A stretch of DNA of 64,000 nucleotides from Thiohalophilus sp. (GTDB taxonomy: Bacteria; Pseudomonadota; Gammaproteobacteria; UBA6429; Thiohalophilaceae), in contig NZ_JAXHLN010000003.1 in the NCBI RefSeq assembly GCF_034522235.1, positions 2,356,001 through 2,420,000 of the forward strand, read 5' to 3'. The notes below the pieces were generated by a model. That model was given only the letters and a program-made list of their open reading frames with translations, did not search any database and was not told where the DNA came from. Made by a program: the position numbers and the translations under genes. Shown one piece after another: positions 37,875 to 46,883 of the stretch (position 1 is its first letter; each line of letters begins with the position of its first letter).

Positions 37875-40178
37875 TTAAAGCGACGCATAGCGGCGGCGTA
37901 ACCGTTGCCGCACGACTTCGGCAACCGTATTGATAATAAAAGTAAATATAAACAGCACCAGCGCCGCGAGAAACAGGATTCGATAGTGACTGCTATGCAC
38001 GGCGGTCTCCGGCAACTCCACGGCAATGTTTGCCGACAGGGTACGCATACCCTCGAAAATATTGAAGTTCATGATCGGGCTGTTACCCGTCGCCATTAAT
38101 ACGATCATCGTCTCGCCGATGGCGCGACCAAAGCCGATCATGAGCGCGGAGAAAATGCCGGGACTGGCGGTCGGCAGCACCACGCCAACGACAGTCTGCA
38201 TGGGTGTGGCACCGAGCGCGAGCGAGCCCTGGGTGAGATGTTTGGGTACGCTGAATATCGCATCCTCGGCTATCGAGTAAATGGTTGGTATCACCGCGAA
38301 ACCCATCGCCACACCCACAACCATGGCGTTACGCTGGTCATAGGTGATACCCACATCAGTCAGCCATTGCCGCATGCTGCCATCGAAAAACCATAATTCG
38401 ACGTAGGGGCTCATCACTACACACACCCAACCGACCAGAAAAATAATCGGAATAAGGGCGACGGCTTCCCAGCCCGGCGGAAAAGTACGTCGTACCAGCA
38501 CCGGCATATGCTGCCAAAGTCCGGCAATGATCAGAAAGGCCAAGGGCATCAGGATTAGAATACTGAATATCGCGGGCAGATTGTTCTCCATGTAGGGCGC
38601 CAGCCACAGCCCGGCGAGGAAGCCCAGAATCACCGTCGGTAGCGCCTCCATCACCTCAATCGTAGGTTTGACGTAACCGCGCAGTTTCGGACTCATAAAA
38701 TAGGCCGTGTAGATCGCGGCAAGGATCGCCAGCGGCATGGCAAACAACATGGCGTAAAACGCCGCCTTCAAAGTCCCCAGCGACAAGGGGACCAGGCTGT
38801 ATTTTGGTTCAAATTCATCCGTCCCTGACGAAGCCTGCCAGATATACTCGGGTTCGGATCGCCCCTCATACCATACCTTCTCCCATAGTACGCTCCATGA
38901 CACGTCGGGATGCTCATTATCCACCGAGTAGAACTCGGCCTTGCCGTGATCATCGACGACCAGCATCGCCTTGTTCGGCGGCGTAAAGCTAATATGCCGG
39001 ATCGGCTCATCAAACAACTTGCGTTCCAACACCGTGTTCTCGGATGTCGCAAAATGAATGGCCAGGTTGCCGTTGGCATCGCCGGTAGCAAAACCTTTGC
39101 GCGGATGTTCAGGCCCAATCGCGGTTATCGCGGCCGAATGCGCCGGAAAATCGCGTACGAAGGTCGGATGATAAATATTCTTGTCATCACGGATCAGAAA
39201 CCACTGAGACACACTGCCATCGGAGCCGCCGACAATCAGGGACACCGTACCAACCAGAAACTCGGCTGCCGTTACCTGCTCTCCTTCCGGAACCACGCGG
39301 ACTGATTCGACCAACGGTGCCGGATCGCGCTCGCTGACATCGTAATAGTGCATCTGGCCCTGCTTGTCGAACACAAACAGACTGAGCAGGCGATTGTCCA
39401 CCAGCATGTGGGCGATTTCACCCGGCGGGAGAGAAAGCTTGACGTCATAGGGCGTGACCTCGACCTCACCGGTCATAAAATTCGATGAGGTTTCCAGTAC
39501 TTTCATGAGCAATCGACCGTCGGCGGTCCTGGCAGCGATGGCATAACCCGTATCACTTTTTTGCACTGCGAGATATGTCAGGGCATAGCCCTTGTCATCA
39601 ACGACAACAGGCTCTTTGCCCAGGGGATACTCGATTTCACCGTTGATATGGCGCACATCGCCCTCGAACTCAAGTCCAAAAGCATGTTCGGCAATCAATG
39701 CCGAACCATCGGACAGACCATATGCGACCACATTACTGCGGGGCTCGCCGGCGGCAAAACTCGTAATCGTGGTATCCGTCGGCAGAGGCAGGTCGATATG
39801 GCTACGCGTGCGCGCATTGACCATGTCAACCAGCGTCGCCTTGCCGTTGAGGCCATATACCACGCCGACCTCTTCATAGCGCTCAACGGCGGCATACCCG
39901 ATATCGGCGGGGGCGGCACCGGTGAGACCGGAAATATTGAGTTCCTTGCGCAGCTCAATATCAGCGCCGCTGAACATTGGTGCCACTTCACTGAAAAGAT
40001 AGATAAACATCAGCGCCAGGGCGAACACGACGCCGCCACCGCCGATCCCCACGCTGTAACGGGATAGGCCGTCCTTCAGGTTGCGCCAGCGGCGCAGTCG
40101 CAGACGGCGTTCCTTGCTCGGCAGCAGATCAGGGGCTGCGGAGTCAGCCGGCAAAGGCTGCGTGGTGGGGTCTTGCAT
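37875..40178 (-). CDS. pstC: Phosphate ABC transporter permease PstC, enlarged form
   Basis: The 767-residue protein combines a first transmembrane helix (about 46-66) and a large periplasmic region of about 380 residues with beta-propeller-like repeating segments. The permease core is in the C-terminal 300 residues (GYVKPTIEVMEALPTVILGF; QGSLALGATPMQTVVGVVLP; GFGRAIGETMIVL). E. coli PstC has 319 residues. It starts the pstCAB-phoU operon, 67 bp downstream of a Pho box. Confidence 0.93.
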   Translation of the reverse strand: MQDPTTQPLPADSAAPDLLPSKERRLRLRRWRNLKDGLSRYSVGIGGGGVVFALALMFIYLFSEVAPMFSGADIELRKELNISGLTGAAPADIGYAAVERYEEVGVVYGLNGKATLVDMVNARTRSHIDLPLPTDTTITSFAAGEPRSNVVAYGLSDGSALIAEHAFGLEFEGDVRHINGEIEYPLGKEPVVVDDKGYALTYLAVQKSDTGYAIAARTADGRLLMKVLETSSNFMTGEVEVTPYDVKLSLPPGEIAHMLVDNRLLSLFVFDKQGQMHYYDVSERDPAPLVESVRVVPEGEQVTAAEFLVGTVSLIVGGSDGSVSQWFLIRDDKNIYHPTFVRDFPAHSAAITAIGPEHPRKGFATGDANGNLAIHFATSENTVLERKLFDEPIRHISFTPPNKAMLVVDDHGKAEFYSVDNEHPDVSWSVLWEKVWYEGRSEPEYIWQASSGTDEFEPKYSLVPLSLGTLKAAFYAMLFAMPLAILAAIYTAYFMSPKLRGYVKPTIEVMEALPTVILGFLAGLWLAPYMENNLPAIFSILILMPLAFLIIAGLWQHMPVLVRRTFPPGWEAVALIPIIFLVGWVCVVMSPYVELWFFDGSMRQWLTDVGITYDQRNAMVVGVAMGFAVIPTIYSIAEDAIFSVPKHLTQGSLALGATPMQTVVGVVLPTASPGIFSALMIGFGRAIGETMIVLMATGNSPIMNFNIFEGMRTLSANIAVELPETAVHSSHYRILFLAALVLFIFTFIINTVAEVVRQRLRRRYASL

Positions 40179-40245
40179 GTGCCGTCACCTCGTTGTTATG
40201 CGTGGCGTGTAAAATCTGGAATTCGCGGGGTGAATATATTACCGA

Positions 40246-40266
40246 AATATGACACTAAAATGACAA
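40246..40266 (-). promoter_or_regulatory. Pho box upstream of pstC
   Basis: On the minus strand two 11-bp half-sites follow each other, TTGTCATTTTA and GTGTCATATTT, close to the PhoB consensus of direct TGTCA repeats at 11-bp spacing. They lie about 67 bp before the pstC start. Confidence 0.85.
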
Positions 40267-40284
40267 GAGCCGCCGGAGCGGCTC
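40262..40284. terminator. Hairpin between the lipoprotein gene and pstC
   Basis: GACAAGAGCCGC pairs with GCGGCTCTGTC around CGGA. It stands 16 bp after the stop of the lipoprotein gene, and its outer bases overlap the pstC Pho box. A T5 tract is on the plus-strand side only, so termination of the minus-strand transcript may be partial. Confidence 0.6.
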
Positions 40285-40299
40285 TGTCAGATTTTTCTC

Positions 40300-40893
40300 T
40301 TAAATTCCATGTACTTCGCGAAAGCGCTCCATCAGCGCATCAACCTTGGCCTTGTCGCCCTTGGTCTTTTTGTTGCGCACGACGGTGACTGTCGCCCCTT
40401 CCGGCCCCTTACCGATATAAGTGAAGATATAGGGTGCCTCGCCTGTCTTGATGTATTCCTGCATATCATGCCAGTCATCGAACACATAAAAACGGCCATC
40501 CCTGACCACCTCACCATAGAAACTGTCGGCGGGCTGGGCCTTACCTGTATAAAGGTTGATATAATCGACTTCGTCAACCTTCATTTTGGTGTCGGCCTTG
40601 GTCATGCCGAAGGTCAGCGTCTGGCGTTGCGGTCCCGCACCGATCCGGGTCAGGATATAGGCCGGTTCCATATGGTTGAGAAAGTTGTTGTATATCTTGC
40701 GATCACCGAAAGCATAGAATCGACCATCCTTGTGAAATACGGTGAAAAGTTCCCGCACTCCGGACTTCTCGGCGGCTTTTGCTGTAGTGGCCGACGTCTC
40801 TGCCTTGTTGCCTTCCTGGCTCACGCATGCGCTGCTGGACAGTGCCGCCACGGCGATAACGGTAATGAGCGTAATTGCTCTTAACGGATTCAT
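40300..40893 (-). CDS. Putative lipoprotein with two internal repeats, in the phosphate locus
   Basis: The 197-residue protein has a lipoprotein-type signal peptide with Cys23 (ALSSSAC). It also has two copies of a domain of about 45 residues: residues about 58-88 (GRFYAFGDRKIYNNF then EPAYILTRIGAGP) and 133-164 (GRFYVFDDWHDMQEY then APYIFTYIGKGP). I do not recognise the family. Its place between pstS and pstC, downstream of the pstS Pho boxes, suggests a role in phosphate uptake or sensing at the envelope. Confidence 0.75.
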   Translation of the reverse strand: MNPLRAITLITVIAVAALSSSACVSQEGNKAETSATTAKAAEKSGVRELFTVFHKDGRFYAFGDRKIYNNFLNHMEPAYILTRIGAGPQRQTLTFGMTKADTKMKVDEVDYINLYTGKAQPADSFYGEVVRDGRFYVFDDWHDMQEYIKTGEAPYIFTYIGKGPEGATVTVVRNKKTKGDKAKVDALMERFREVHGI

Positions 40894-40936
40894 GATTTGT
40901 GCTCCTGTTTATACTTGGCTCGTAGAGTTTTGGCTA

Positions 40937-40967
40937 ACAACCCTCCCGCGCGGCGGGATGGTTGTTT
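40937..40967. promoter_or_regulatory. Stem-loop between pstS and the lipoprotein gene
   Basis: AACAACC-CT-CCCGC pairs with GCGGG-AT-GGTTGTT around GCG. There is no T tract, so it looks more like an mRNA-stabilising or processing structure that lets pstS be expressed above the downstream gene, as known for E. coli pstS. That role is inference. Confidence 0.65.
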
Positions 40968-40977
40968 AGCAATCGCG

Positions 40978-41955
40978 TTACTCGATTCCGAGCTTTTTAC
41001 GCTCGCGTTCCGCAACAGCAGCCGGCAGCGGGATATAACCGTCACGAATCACGGTTTCCTGACCCTGCTTGGAGAGCACCATCTTGAAGAACTCACGCTC
41101 CAACGGCGGCAACGGCTGACCGGGTTTCTTGTTGACATACACATACAGCATGCGGGCCAGCGGGTACTTGCCGTTGGCTGCATTTTCCGGAGTCGCTCCA
41201 TAGGCGGGGTTACCGTCTTTCTCTGCAAGCGGCACTGCACGCACACCGGAAGTGATATAACCGATGCCGGAATAGCCGATACCGTTCAGGGACTCGGTCA
41301 CACCCTGCACAACAGATGCTGAGCCCGGCTGTTCATTGATGGAAGCCTTGTAATCACCATCACACAGGGCATGTTTCTTGAAATAACCGTAGGTACCGGA
41401 TACAGCATTACGGCTGTAGAGCGTCATGTCACGCGATGCCCAGGCACCGGTCATACCGAGCTGGCCCCAGCGGGTGATATCTTCCTTGTAACCACAGCGG
41501 CGGGTCGCGGAGAATACGGCATCGACCTGCGGGATTGACATACTCTTGATCGGGTTATCCTTATTGACATAGACCGCCAGAACGTCGATAGCGGTTGCAA
41601 CAGGCGTCGGCGGATAGCCAAATTTCTTTTCAAAGGCTTCGACTTCCTTGCCTTTCATTTGACGGCTCATCGGCCCAAAGTTTGCGGTACCTTGCGCGAG
41701 GGCCGGCGGCGCAGTAGAAGAACCCGCACCCTGAATCTGGATGTTGACGTTGGGATAGAACTTGGCATAGTCCTCTGCCCACAACGTCATGAGGTTATTC
41801 ATGGTATCGGAACCGATACTGGAGAAGTTGCCGGAAACACCACTGGCGCTCTGGTAGTCCGGAAGATTGGAATCGACTTTGGCTTGCGCAAAAGCCTGGC
41901 CGGAGACAAAGCTCAGTGCCAGTAGCGAGGCCAGAAGCTGCTTTTTCTTGAACAT
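40978..41955 (-). CDS. pstS: Periplasmic phosphate-binding protein
   Basis: The 325-residue protein has a signal peptide ([17 protein letters not shown]) and PstS-type ligand segments: [43 protein letters not shown], and SGTYGYFKK. It delivers phosphate to PstCAB. AAGGAGAG lies before ATG 41955. Four phased PhoB half-sites stand 50 bp upstream. Confidence 0.93.
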   Translation of the reverse strand: MFKKKQLLASLLALSFVSGQAFAQAKVDSNLPDYQSASGVSGNFSSIGSDTMNNLMTLWAEDYAKFYPNVNIQIQGAGSSTAPPALAQGTANFGPMSRQMKGKEVEAFEKKFGYPPTPVATAIDVLAVYVNKDNPIKSMSIPQVDAVFSATRRCGYKEDITRWGQLGMTGAWASRDMTLYSRNAVSGTYGYFKKHALCDGDYKASINEQPGSASVVQGVTESLNGIGYSGIGYITSGVRAVPLAEKDGNPAYGATPENAANGKYPLARMLYVYVNKKPGQPLPPLEREFFKMVLSKQGQETVIRDGYIPLPAAVAERERKKLGIE

Positions 41956-42005
41956 GGATGCTCTCCTTACGAGAATTGTGTTTTGTTGCGGGTACTGTAT
42001 AAACC

Positions 42006-42050
42006 GGTTGTGACAAGGTTATGAACTAAATATGACGGCAATATGACAAC
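42006..42050 (-). promoter_or_regulatory. Tandem Pho boxes upstream of pstS
   Basis: On the minus strand four 11-bp half-sites lie head to tail: TTGTCATATTG, CCGTCATATTT, AGTTCATAACC and TTGTCACAACC. That equals two full PhoB-binding boxes about 50-95 bp ahead of the pstS start codon. Confidence 0.88.
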
Positions 42051-42070
42051 GCCCCGGGCTCCGCCCGGAG

Positions 42071-42165
42071 GCGAGTAACGAGGGACGAGTGACGAGGACC
42101 GAGGGGAAACCATTACACCGCGCAGCAGTATGCTGTCCTCGTCACTCGTACCTCGTACCTCGTCC
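42071..42165. repeat. Inverted heptamer arrays between pstS and phoR
   Basis: 42071-42105 holds GCGAGTA, ACGAGGG, ACGAGTG, ACGAGGA and CCGAGGG. 42138-42165 holds the opposite sense (CTCGTCA, CTCGTAC twice, CTCGTCC). The second array overlaps the 3' end of phoR and supplies its last residues and stop codon. Confidence 0.85.
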
Positions 42166-43464
42166 CTGTTCGTCAGCATGACGAACGATTTCGGGAGGAA
42201 AGTCGCAGATAAAGGTACTGCCCCGCCCTACTTCACTGTCGATCCGCAAACTACCGTTATTGCGCTGCATGGCGTGTTTGACGATGGCCAGGCCCAGGCC
42301 GGAGCCGCCGGTATGGCGCGAGCGGCCCTCGTCCACGCGATAGAAGCGTTCGGTCAGGCGTGGAATATGGTGCTGGGGGATACCGATGCCGGTGTCATTG
42401 ACTTCGAAATGGGCGCCCTTGTCGTCTTCGAACCAGCGAATGCGAATCGCGCCACCGCTGGGCGTGTAATTGACGGCGTTGACGACCAGGTTGGTAAAAA
42501 TACTGTCCAGTTCACGCTGCTCGCCCAGCAGACAAAGCCGGGGCTCGGCTTCCAGCAGGATGGTGTGATTACGTTCAGCGCTGAGGATTTCGGCCTGCTC
42601 CCTGAGGCTGCTCAGCATTTGCGGCACATCAACCACCACCTGCTTGCGTTCCCGACGCTGGTTCTCGTAACTGGACAACAACATCAGATCTTCGGTCAGC
42701 TGCTGCATTCGTCGGGTCTGCTGCTGCATCACCTTGAAGGTATGTTGCATTTGTTCGTCGTCGGCGTTCTCTTCCAGCAGGCTTTCCATATAACCGCTTA
42801 GCACCGTCAGGGGCGTGCGCAACTCATGGGAAATGTTGCTGATGAAATCACGCCGCATCTGCTCGACCTGCTCGAACAGGGTAACGTCGCGAACGATCAC
42901 CAGGGTCTGGTTCTTGCCGTACTCAACCATCCGGATACTGAGTCGGGTTGCATCATCATACGGTGAATTGATGGTCACCTGCTCATCCGGCCATTCACCC
43001 CGCCAGTAAGCGGAGACATCCGGGTGACGCAGCAGGTTGGCCAGCCGCAGTCCCACGTCCTGCGGATATTTGAGGCGCAACAGTCGCCCGGCCTCGGCGT
43101 TCCACCATTCGATTTCACCTTCCTCGCGCAGTACCGCCACCCCGTCGGGTAAGGCCGCGGTGGTCTCACGAAAACGTTTGATCGCCTTGACCAGGCGTTT
43201 ATTTCGCTTGCGGGCCCGTTGCTGCAAACGGTAAATCGCGGTGAAAACCTCACCCCATAATCCGCTCGAAAGCGGCGGTTCCTGTTTGCGATCGAAACGT
43301 AGCCAGTGATCCAGCTTCTTCAAACGCAAAAAATAGATAGCAAACCAGAACGAGACCGCCAGCAACAGTGCAGGCAGTATCTTGTTGAACACCCAGCCAA
43401 AAAACACGGCCAGAGCCAGACTCGCCAGAATCCGCCACAGTTCGCTGATCCAGTTGTAGTGCAT
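42142..43464 (-). CDS. phoR: Phosphate regulon sensor kinase PhoR
   Basis: The 440-residue kinase has two N-terminal transmembrane segments without a large periplasmic loop (residues about 8-46). A PAS domain follows (about 95-190; GVAVLREEGEIEWWNAEAGRL), then the H-box FISNISHELRTPLTVLSGYM and an ATPase domain (NLVVNAVNYTPSGG, NDTGIGIP, GSGLGLAIVKH), the classical PhoR layout. The C-terminal GRGTRYE and the TGA stop are encoded by a heptamer array. It starts 3 bp after phoB. Confidence 0.95.
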   Translation of the reverse strand: MHYNWISELWRILASLALAVFFGWVFNKILPALLLAVSFWFAIYFLRLKKLDHWLRFDRKQEPPLSSGLWGEVFTAIYRLQQRARKRNKRLVKAIKRFRETTAALPDGVAVLREEGEIEWWNAEAGRLLRLKYPQDVGLRLANLLRHPDVSAYWRGEWPDEQVTINSPYDDATRLSIRMVEYGKNQTLVIVRDVTLFEQVEQMRRDFISNISHELRTPLTVLSGYMESLLEENADDEQMQHTFKVMQQQTRRMQQLTEDLMLLSSYENQRRERKQVVVDVPQMLSSLREQAEILSAERNHTILLEAEPRLCLLGEQRELDSIFTNLVVNAVNYTPSGGAIRIRWFEDDKGAHFEVNDTGIGIPQHHIPRLTERFYRVDEGRSRHTGGSGLGLAIVKHAMQRNNGSLRIDSEVGRGSTFICDFPPEIVRHADEQGRGTRYE

Positions 43465-43467
43465 AGC

Positions 43468-44166
43468 TCAGACCTGTTTTGAGAACCGGTAGCCGGCACC
43501 GCGCACGGTCTGCACATGCCGGTCAAAGCCATGCGGGGCCAGCGCCTTGCGCAGCCGGCGAATATGCACGTCGACAGTGCGGTCCTCGATATACACCTGA
43601 TTGCCCCAGACCTGATCGAGCAGTTGATCGCGGCTGTAAACCCGTTCGGGATGGGTCATGAAAAAGTGCAGCAGGCGAAATTCCGTGGGCCCCAGATTGA
43701 TGGGTTCGCCGTTGAGGCTTACCCGGTGACTGGCGGTATCCAGGGTCAAACCGGCAATCTCGATTGTTTCGGACGCTTCCTGGCCGGCACTGCTGCGGCG
43801 CAGGACCGCGCGGATCCGCGCCACCAGTTCCTGGGTGGAAAACGGTTTGGTTACATAATCGTCAATGCCGGCTTCATAGCCGCGCAATTTGCTCTCCTCC
43901 TCGGTGCGGGCGGTCAGCATGATCACCGGCAGATCCCGGGTTGCCTCATCCCGGCGCAACCGTTTGGCAAACTCGACCCCGCTGATACCCGGCAGCATCC
44001 AGTCCAGCAGCACCAGATCGGGCTTTTCCTCGGCCAGGCGCTCGCCCGCCTCGCGGGCATCACCGGCCTCGATCACCCGAAAACCGGCCCGCGCCAGGGT
44101 AAATTCGAGCATTTCGCGGATGGCCGCTTCGTCCTCGACCACCAGGAGCGTAATATCCTGACTCAT
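43468..44166 (-). CDS. phoB: Phosphate regulon response regulator PhoB
   Basis: The 232-residue regulator has a receiver with acidic residues VEDEAAI, phosphoacceptor Asp in [10 protein letters not shown], Thr in MLTARTEE and Lys in VTKPFS. A winged-helix DNA-binding domain follows ([35 protein letters not shown]). The WMLPG run is typical of PhoB. It is autoregulated by a Pho box 69 bp upstream. Confidence 0.96.
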   Translation of the reverse strand: MSQDITLLVVEDEAAIREMLEFTLARAGFRVIEAGDAREAGERLAEEKPDLVLLDWMLPGISGVEFAKRLRRDEATRDLPVIMLTARTEEESKLRGYEAGIDDYVTKPFSTQELVARIRAVLRRSSAGQEASETIEIAGLTLDTASHRVSLNGEPINLGPTEFRLLHFFMTHPERVYSRDQLLDQVWGNQVYIEDRTVDVHIRRLRKALAPHGFDRHVQTVRGAGYRFSKQV

Positions 44167-44235
44167 GGGATTATGACATCCGGGTGATAATAACGGTTTG
44201 CCTCTGCCTCTTTCACGCCGGCATTACAGCCGAAG

Positions 44236-44257
44236 AATATGACAACCATATGACAAC
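44236..44257 (-). promoter_or_regulatory. Pho box upstream of phoB
   Basis: On the minus strand two nearly identical 11-mers, TTGTCATATGG and TTGTCATATTC, form a textbook PhoB box about 69 bp ahead of the phoB start. Confidence 0.9.
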
Positions 44258-44420
44258 GCCCTGACGGATGCCAGACACCGGGATTGCCGGCCGCCGTCAG
44301 CAAAATGTGATTTGGCACGCACCGGGCTAATCGCGCTAGACTATACAATCGCTATCCGGGCCGGATTCCGCCGGTACAATATATATTAGAGCACAAACCA
44401 CCGCAGGACCGAAATTGACC

Positions 44421-45080
44421 ATGAGATACTTGCTCATCACCCTGGCGCTGTTCGCCGCCACCGCTTCCGCCGTACAGGCCGCCGAATACCAATATGTATC
44501 GGACCAGTTGATCATCACCCTGCGCAACGGCCAGGGTAACTCGTATCAGGTCCTCAAGACCCTGCCGACCGGCACCAGGCTGGAAGTACTGGAGAAAACC
44601 GACCAGGGTTATACCCGGGTGCGTACCAGTGACGGCACCGAGGGTTGGGTGCGCAGCCAGTATCTGATGGACGACTCCACCTCGGCCATGCAGCTGGAAG
44701 AAGCCACCCGCAAACTGAACAACCTTCAGGAAGAAAACGAAAAACTGCGCAGCACCCTCAGCGAAATCCAGGAAGAACGCGCCCAACTGGCCAGCGAGCG
44801 GGACGAACTGCTCGGCAAGACCGAAGAAGTCGAAAAGCAGCTGGATCATCTCAATGAGGTCGCCGCCAAACCGCTCGTACTGGACCGGGAAAACCGTGAA
44901 TTACAGCAAAAAAACGTGGCCCTGGAAAAAGAGCTGCAGATCCTCAACCAAGAAAACCAGGTGCTCAAGGATCGCGCCGAACGCGAGTGGTTCATCGCCG
45001 GTGCCGGGGTCCTGCTCGGCGGCCTGCTGCTGGGCCTGCTGATCCCCCGCATCCGCTGGAAAAAACAGAGCAGTTGGTGA
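44421..45080 (+). CDS. SH3-domain, coiled-coil, membrane-anchored protein (YgiM-like)
   Basis: The 219-residue protein has a signal peptide (MRYLLITLALFAATASAVQA). A bacterial SH3 domain follows (residues about 22-88, ITLRNGQGNSYQVLKTLPTG and TSDGTEGWVRSQYL), then a long coiled coil (about 95-180) and a C-terminal transmembrane anchor (AGAGVLLGGLLLGLLI) with a basic tail. This matches the SH3-and-anchor family that includes E. coli YgiM. It is divergent from phoB. ATG 44421 is preferred to the TTG 6 bp upstream. Confidence 0.88.
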   Translation: MRYLLITLALFAATASAVQAAEYQYVSDQLIITLRNGQGNSYQVLKTLPTGTRLEVLEKTDQGYTRVRTSDGTEGWVRSQYLMDDSTSAMQLEEATRKLNNLQEENEKLRSTLSEIQEERAQLASERDELLGKTEEVEKQLDHLNEVAAKPLVLDRENRELQQKNVALEKELQILNQENQVLKDRAEREWFIAGAGVLLGGLLLGLLIPRIRWKKQSSW

Positions 45081-45088
45081 CAACACAG

Positions 45089-45498
45089 GGCCGAGGGCCG
45101 AGGGACGAGTTACGAGTGACGAGGAACAACATCGGTCTCGCTGGCGACAACCTGCCGAATCACCCCGTACTTCGTAACTCTCCCTGGGCAATTCCCATGT
45201 AGAAGCGCCTCCGGCGCGACATTTCCTGCGCTAACGCAAGTCCCTTCGCGGCGCAGCCGCTCCTGCCCGACTTCGGGATTTGATCTGACTCGTCCCTCGG
45301 CCCTTCTCAATACTGGAATAGAGCTGCGTAGGTCACGCTGGCGACAGCCTGCGTGACACCACCTCGAAGCAGCGCCTGCCATCCTTCAGGTTTTGATCTA
45401 CCTCGTACCTCGTCACTCGGCCCTCGGCACTTCCCAAAGCCGGAGAAGAGTTTTACTACTCCCACTGCTCATAGCCCTGGTTCCCAGTACCTAGTATC
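45089..45498. repeat. Repeat mosaic between the SH3 gene and argA
   Basis: The 471-bp spacer holds a five-unit heptamer array (45089-45123; GGCCGAG twice, GGACGAG, TTACGAG, TGACGAG). A GTAGAAGCG...CGCTCCTGC palindrome follows (45199-45267). A two-unit reverse array lies at 45289-45302, and a GTAGGTCACGCTGGCG...GCGTGACACC palindrome at 45326-45360. A reverse array lies at 45402-45429. A more degenerate 7-bp-phased stretch (45464-45498, with CAGTACC, TAGTATC) lies just ahead of argA. No gene is seen. Confidence 0.8.
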
Positions 45499-45551
45499 TG
45501 TCCGATATGTCATACTACCGTCAGATAATAACTCCTGACTCGACACGGCAA

Positions 45552-46883
45552 ATGGCTCCCAAAGCACCCCCCACCGACACCGATTTTGTCCGCTGGTTTC
45601 GCGACTCCTCGCCCTATATCAATGCCTTTCGCGGCAAGGTGTTCGTGATCGCCTTTGGCGGCGAGATGCTGGCGGACGAGCAGTTCGCGCCGCTGGTGCA
45701 CGATCTGGCCCTGCTCAATAGCCTCGGGGTCAAGCTGGTGCTGGTGCACGGCACCCGCCCGCAGATCGAAACCTGCCTGAAAGGCCGCGATGCCGAGCTG
45801 GTTTATGTCAACGGCCTGCGGGTCACTGACACCACGGCGCTTAATTGTGTCAAGGAAGCGGCCGGCAGCGTGCGGGTCGATATCGAGGCGCTGCTTTCCA
45901 TGGGGCTGGCCAACTCGCCCATGGCCGGGGCGCGTATCCGGCTGGTGTCGGGGAATTTTGTCACTGCCCAGCCGCTGGGCGTGCGCGACGGCGTGGATTA
46001 TGGCCACACCGGCGAGGTCCGGCGGGTGGACCGGGATGCCATTCGCCAGCATCTGGATAACAACGATCTGGTCCTGCTCTCGCCCATCGGGTATTCGCCC
46101 ACCGGCGAGGTCTTCAACCTCAGTGCCGAGGATGTGGCCACCGCCGCCGCCAGCCAGTTGCAGGCCGACAAACTGATCCTGCTGATCGATAGCAAGGGAA
46201 TTATCGACAACCGCAAACGGCTGTTACGCGAGCTGACGCCCGACAGGGCCGAGGCCCTGCTGGCGGGAAGCAATAAACTCAATAGTGAACAACAACAGGC
46301 CCTGCGCAGCGCGATCCATGCCTGCCGCCGCGACGTCAATCGTGCGCATATCATCAACCGACATACCGGCGGCGCCCTGTTGCTGGAGCTGTTCACCCGC
46401 GACGGTTGCGGCACCCTGATCAGTAACGATCCCTACGAGGATCTGCGCCGCGCCACTATTGACGACATCGGTGGCATCCTGGAATTGATCAAACCGCTGG
46501 AGACGGACGATATCCTGGTGCGCCGCTCGCGCGAACGCCTGGAAACCGAGGTGGATCATTTCACCGTGGTCGAACGCGACGGCATGATCATCGGCTGCGC
46601 CGCCCTGTATCCGTTCATCGATGAACAGGTCGGCGAGCTGGCCTGCCTGGCGGTCCATCCTGATTACCGTAACCAGGGCCGGGGGGACGCCCTGTTACAG
46701 TATCTGGAGAAAACCTGTCGTCAGCTCGGCGTGCGGCAACTGTTCGTATTGACCACCCGCACCGCCCACTGGTTTCGCGAACGCGGCTTCAAACCGGAAG
46801 ATATCAAAAATCTGCCGGTCAAACGCCAGCAACTGTATAACTACCAGCGCCAGTCCAAGGTGTTCATCAAGGAACTGGACTGA
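45552..46883 (+). CDS. argA: Amino-acid N-acetyltransferase (N-acetylglutamate synthase)
   Basis: From ATG 45552 the protein has 443 residues, exactly the length of E. coli ArgA. The N-terminal amino-acid-kinase fold (FVIAFGGEMLADEQFAPLVHD; VSGNFVTAQPLGVRDGVDYG) binds arginine for feedback control. The C-terminal GNAT domain (RRATIDDIGGILELIKPLE; LAVHPDYRNQGRGDALLQ) performs acetyl transfer. An upstream ATG at 45507 would add 15 residues within repeat-derived sequence. It overlaps dam by one base. Confidence 0.94.
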   Translation: MAPKAPPTDTDFVRWFRDSSPYINAFRGKVFVIAFGGEMLADEQFAPLVHDLALLNSLGVKLVLVHGTRPQIETCLKGRDAELVYVNGLRVTDTTALNCVKEAAGSVRVDIEALLSMGLANSPMAGARIRLVSGNFVTAQPLGVRDGVDYGHTGEVRRVDRDAIRQHLDNNDLVLLSPIGYSPTGEVFNLSAEDVATAAASQLQADKLILLIDSKGIIDNRKRLLRELTPDRAEALLAGSNKLNSEQQQALRSAIHACRRDVNRAHIINRHTGGALLLELFTRDGCGTLISNDPYEDLRRATIDDIGGILELIKPLETDDILVRRSRERLETEVDHFTVVERDGMIIGCAALYPFIDEQVGELACLAVHPDYRNQGRGDALLQYLEKTCRQLGVRQLFVLTTRTAHWFRERGFKPEDIKNLPVKRQQLYNYQRQSKVFIKELD

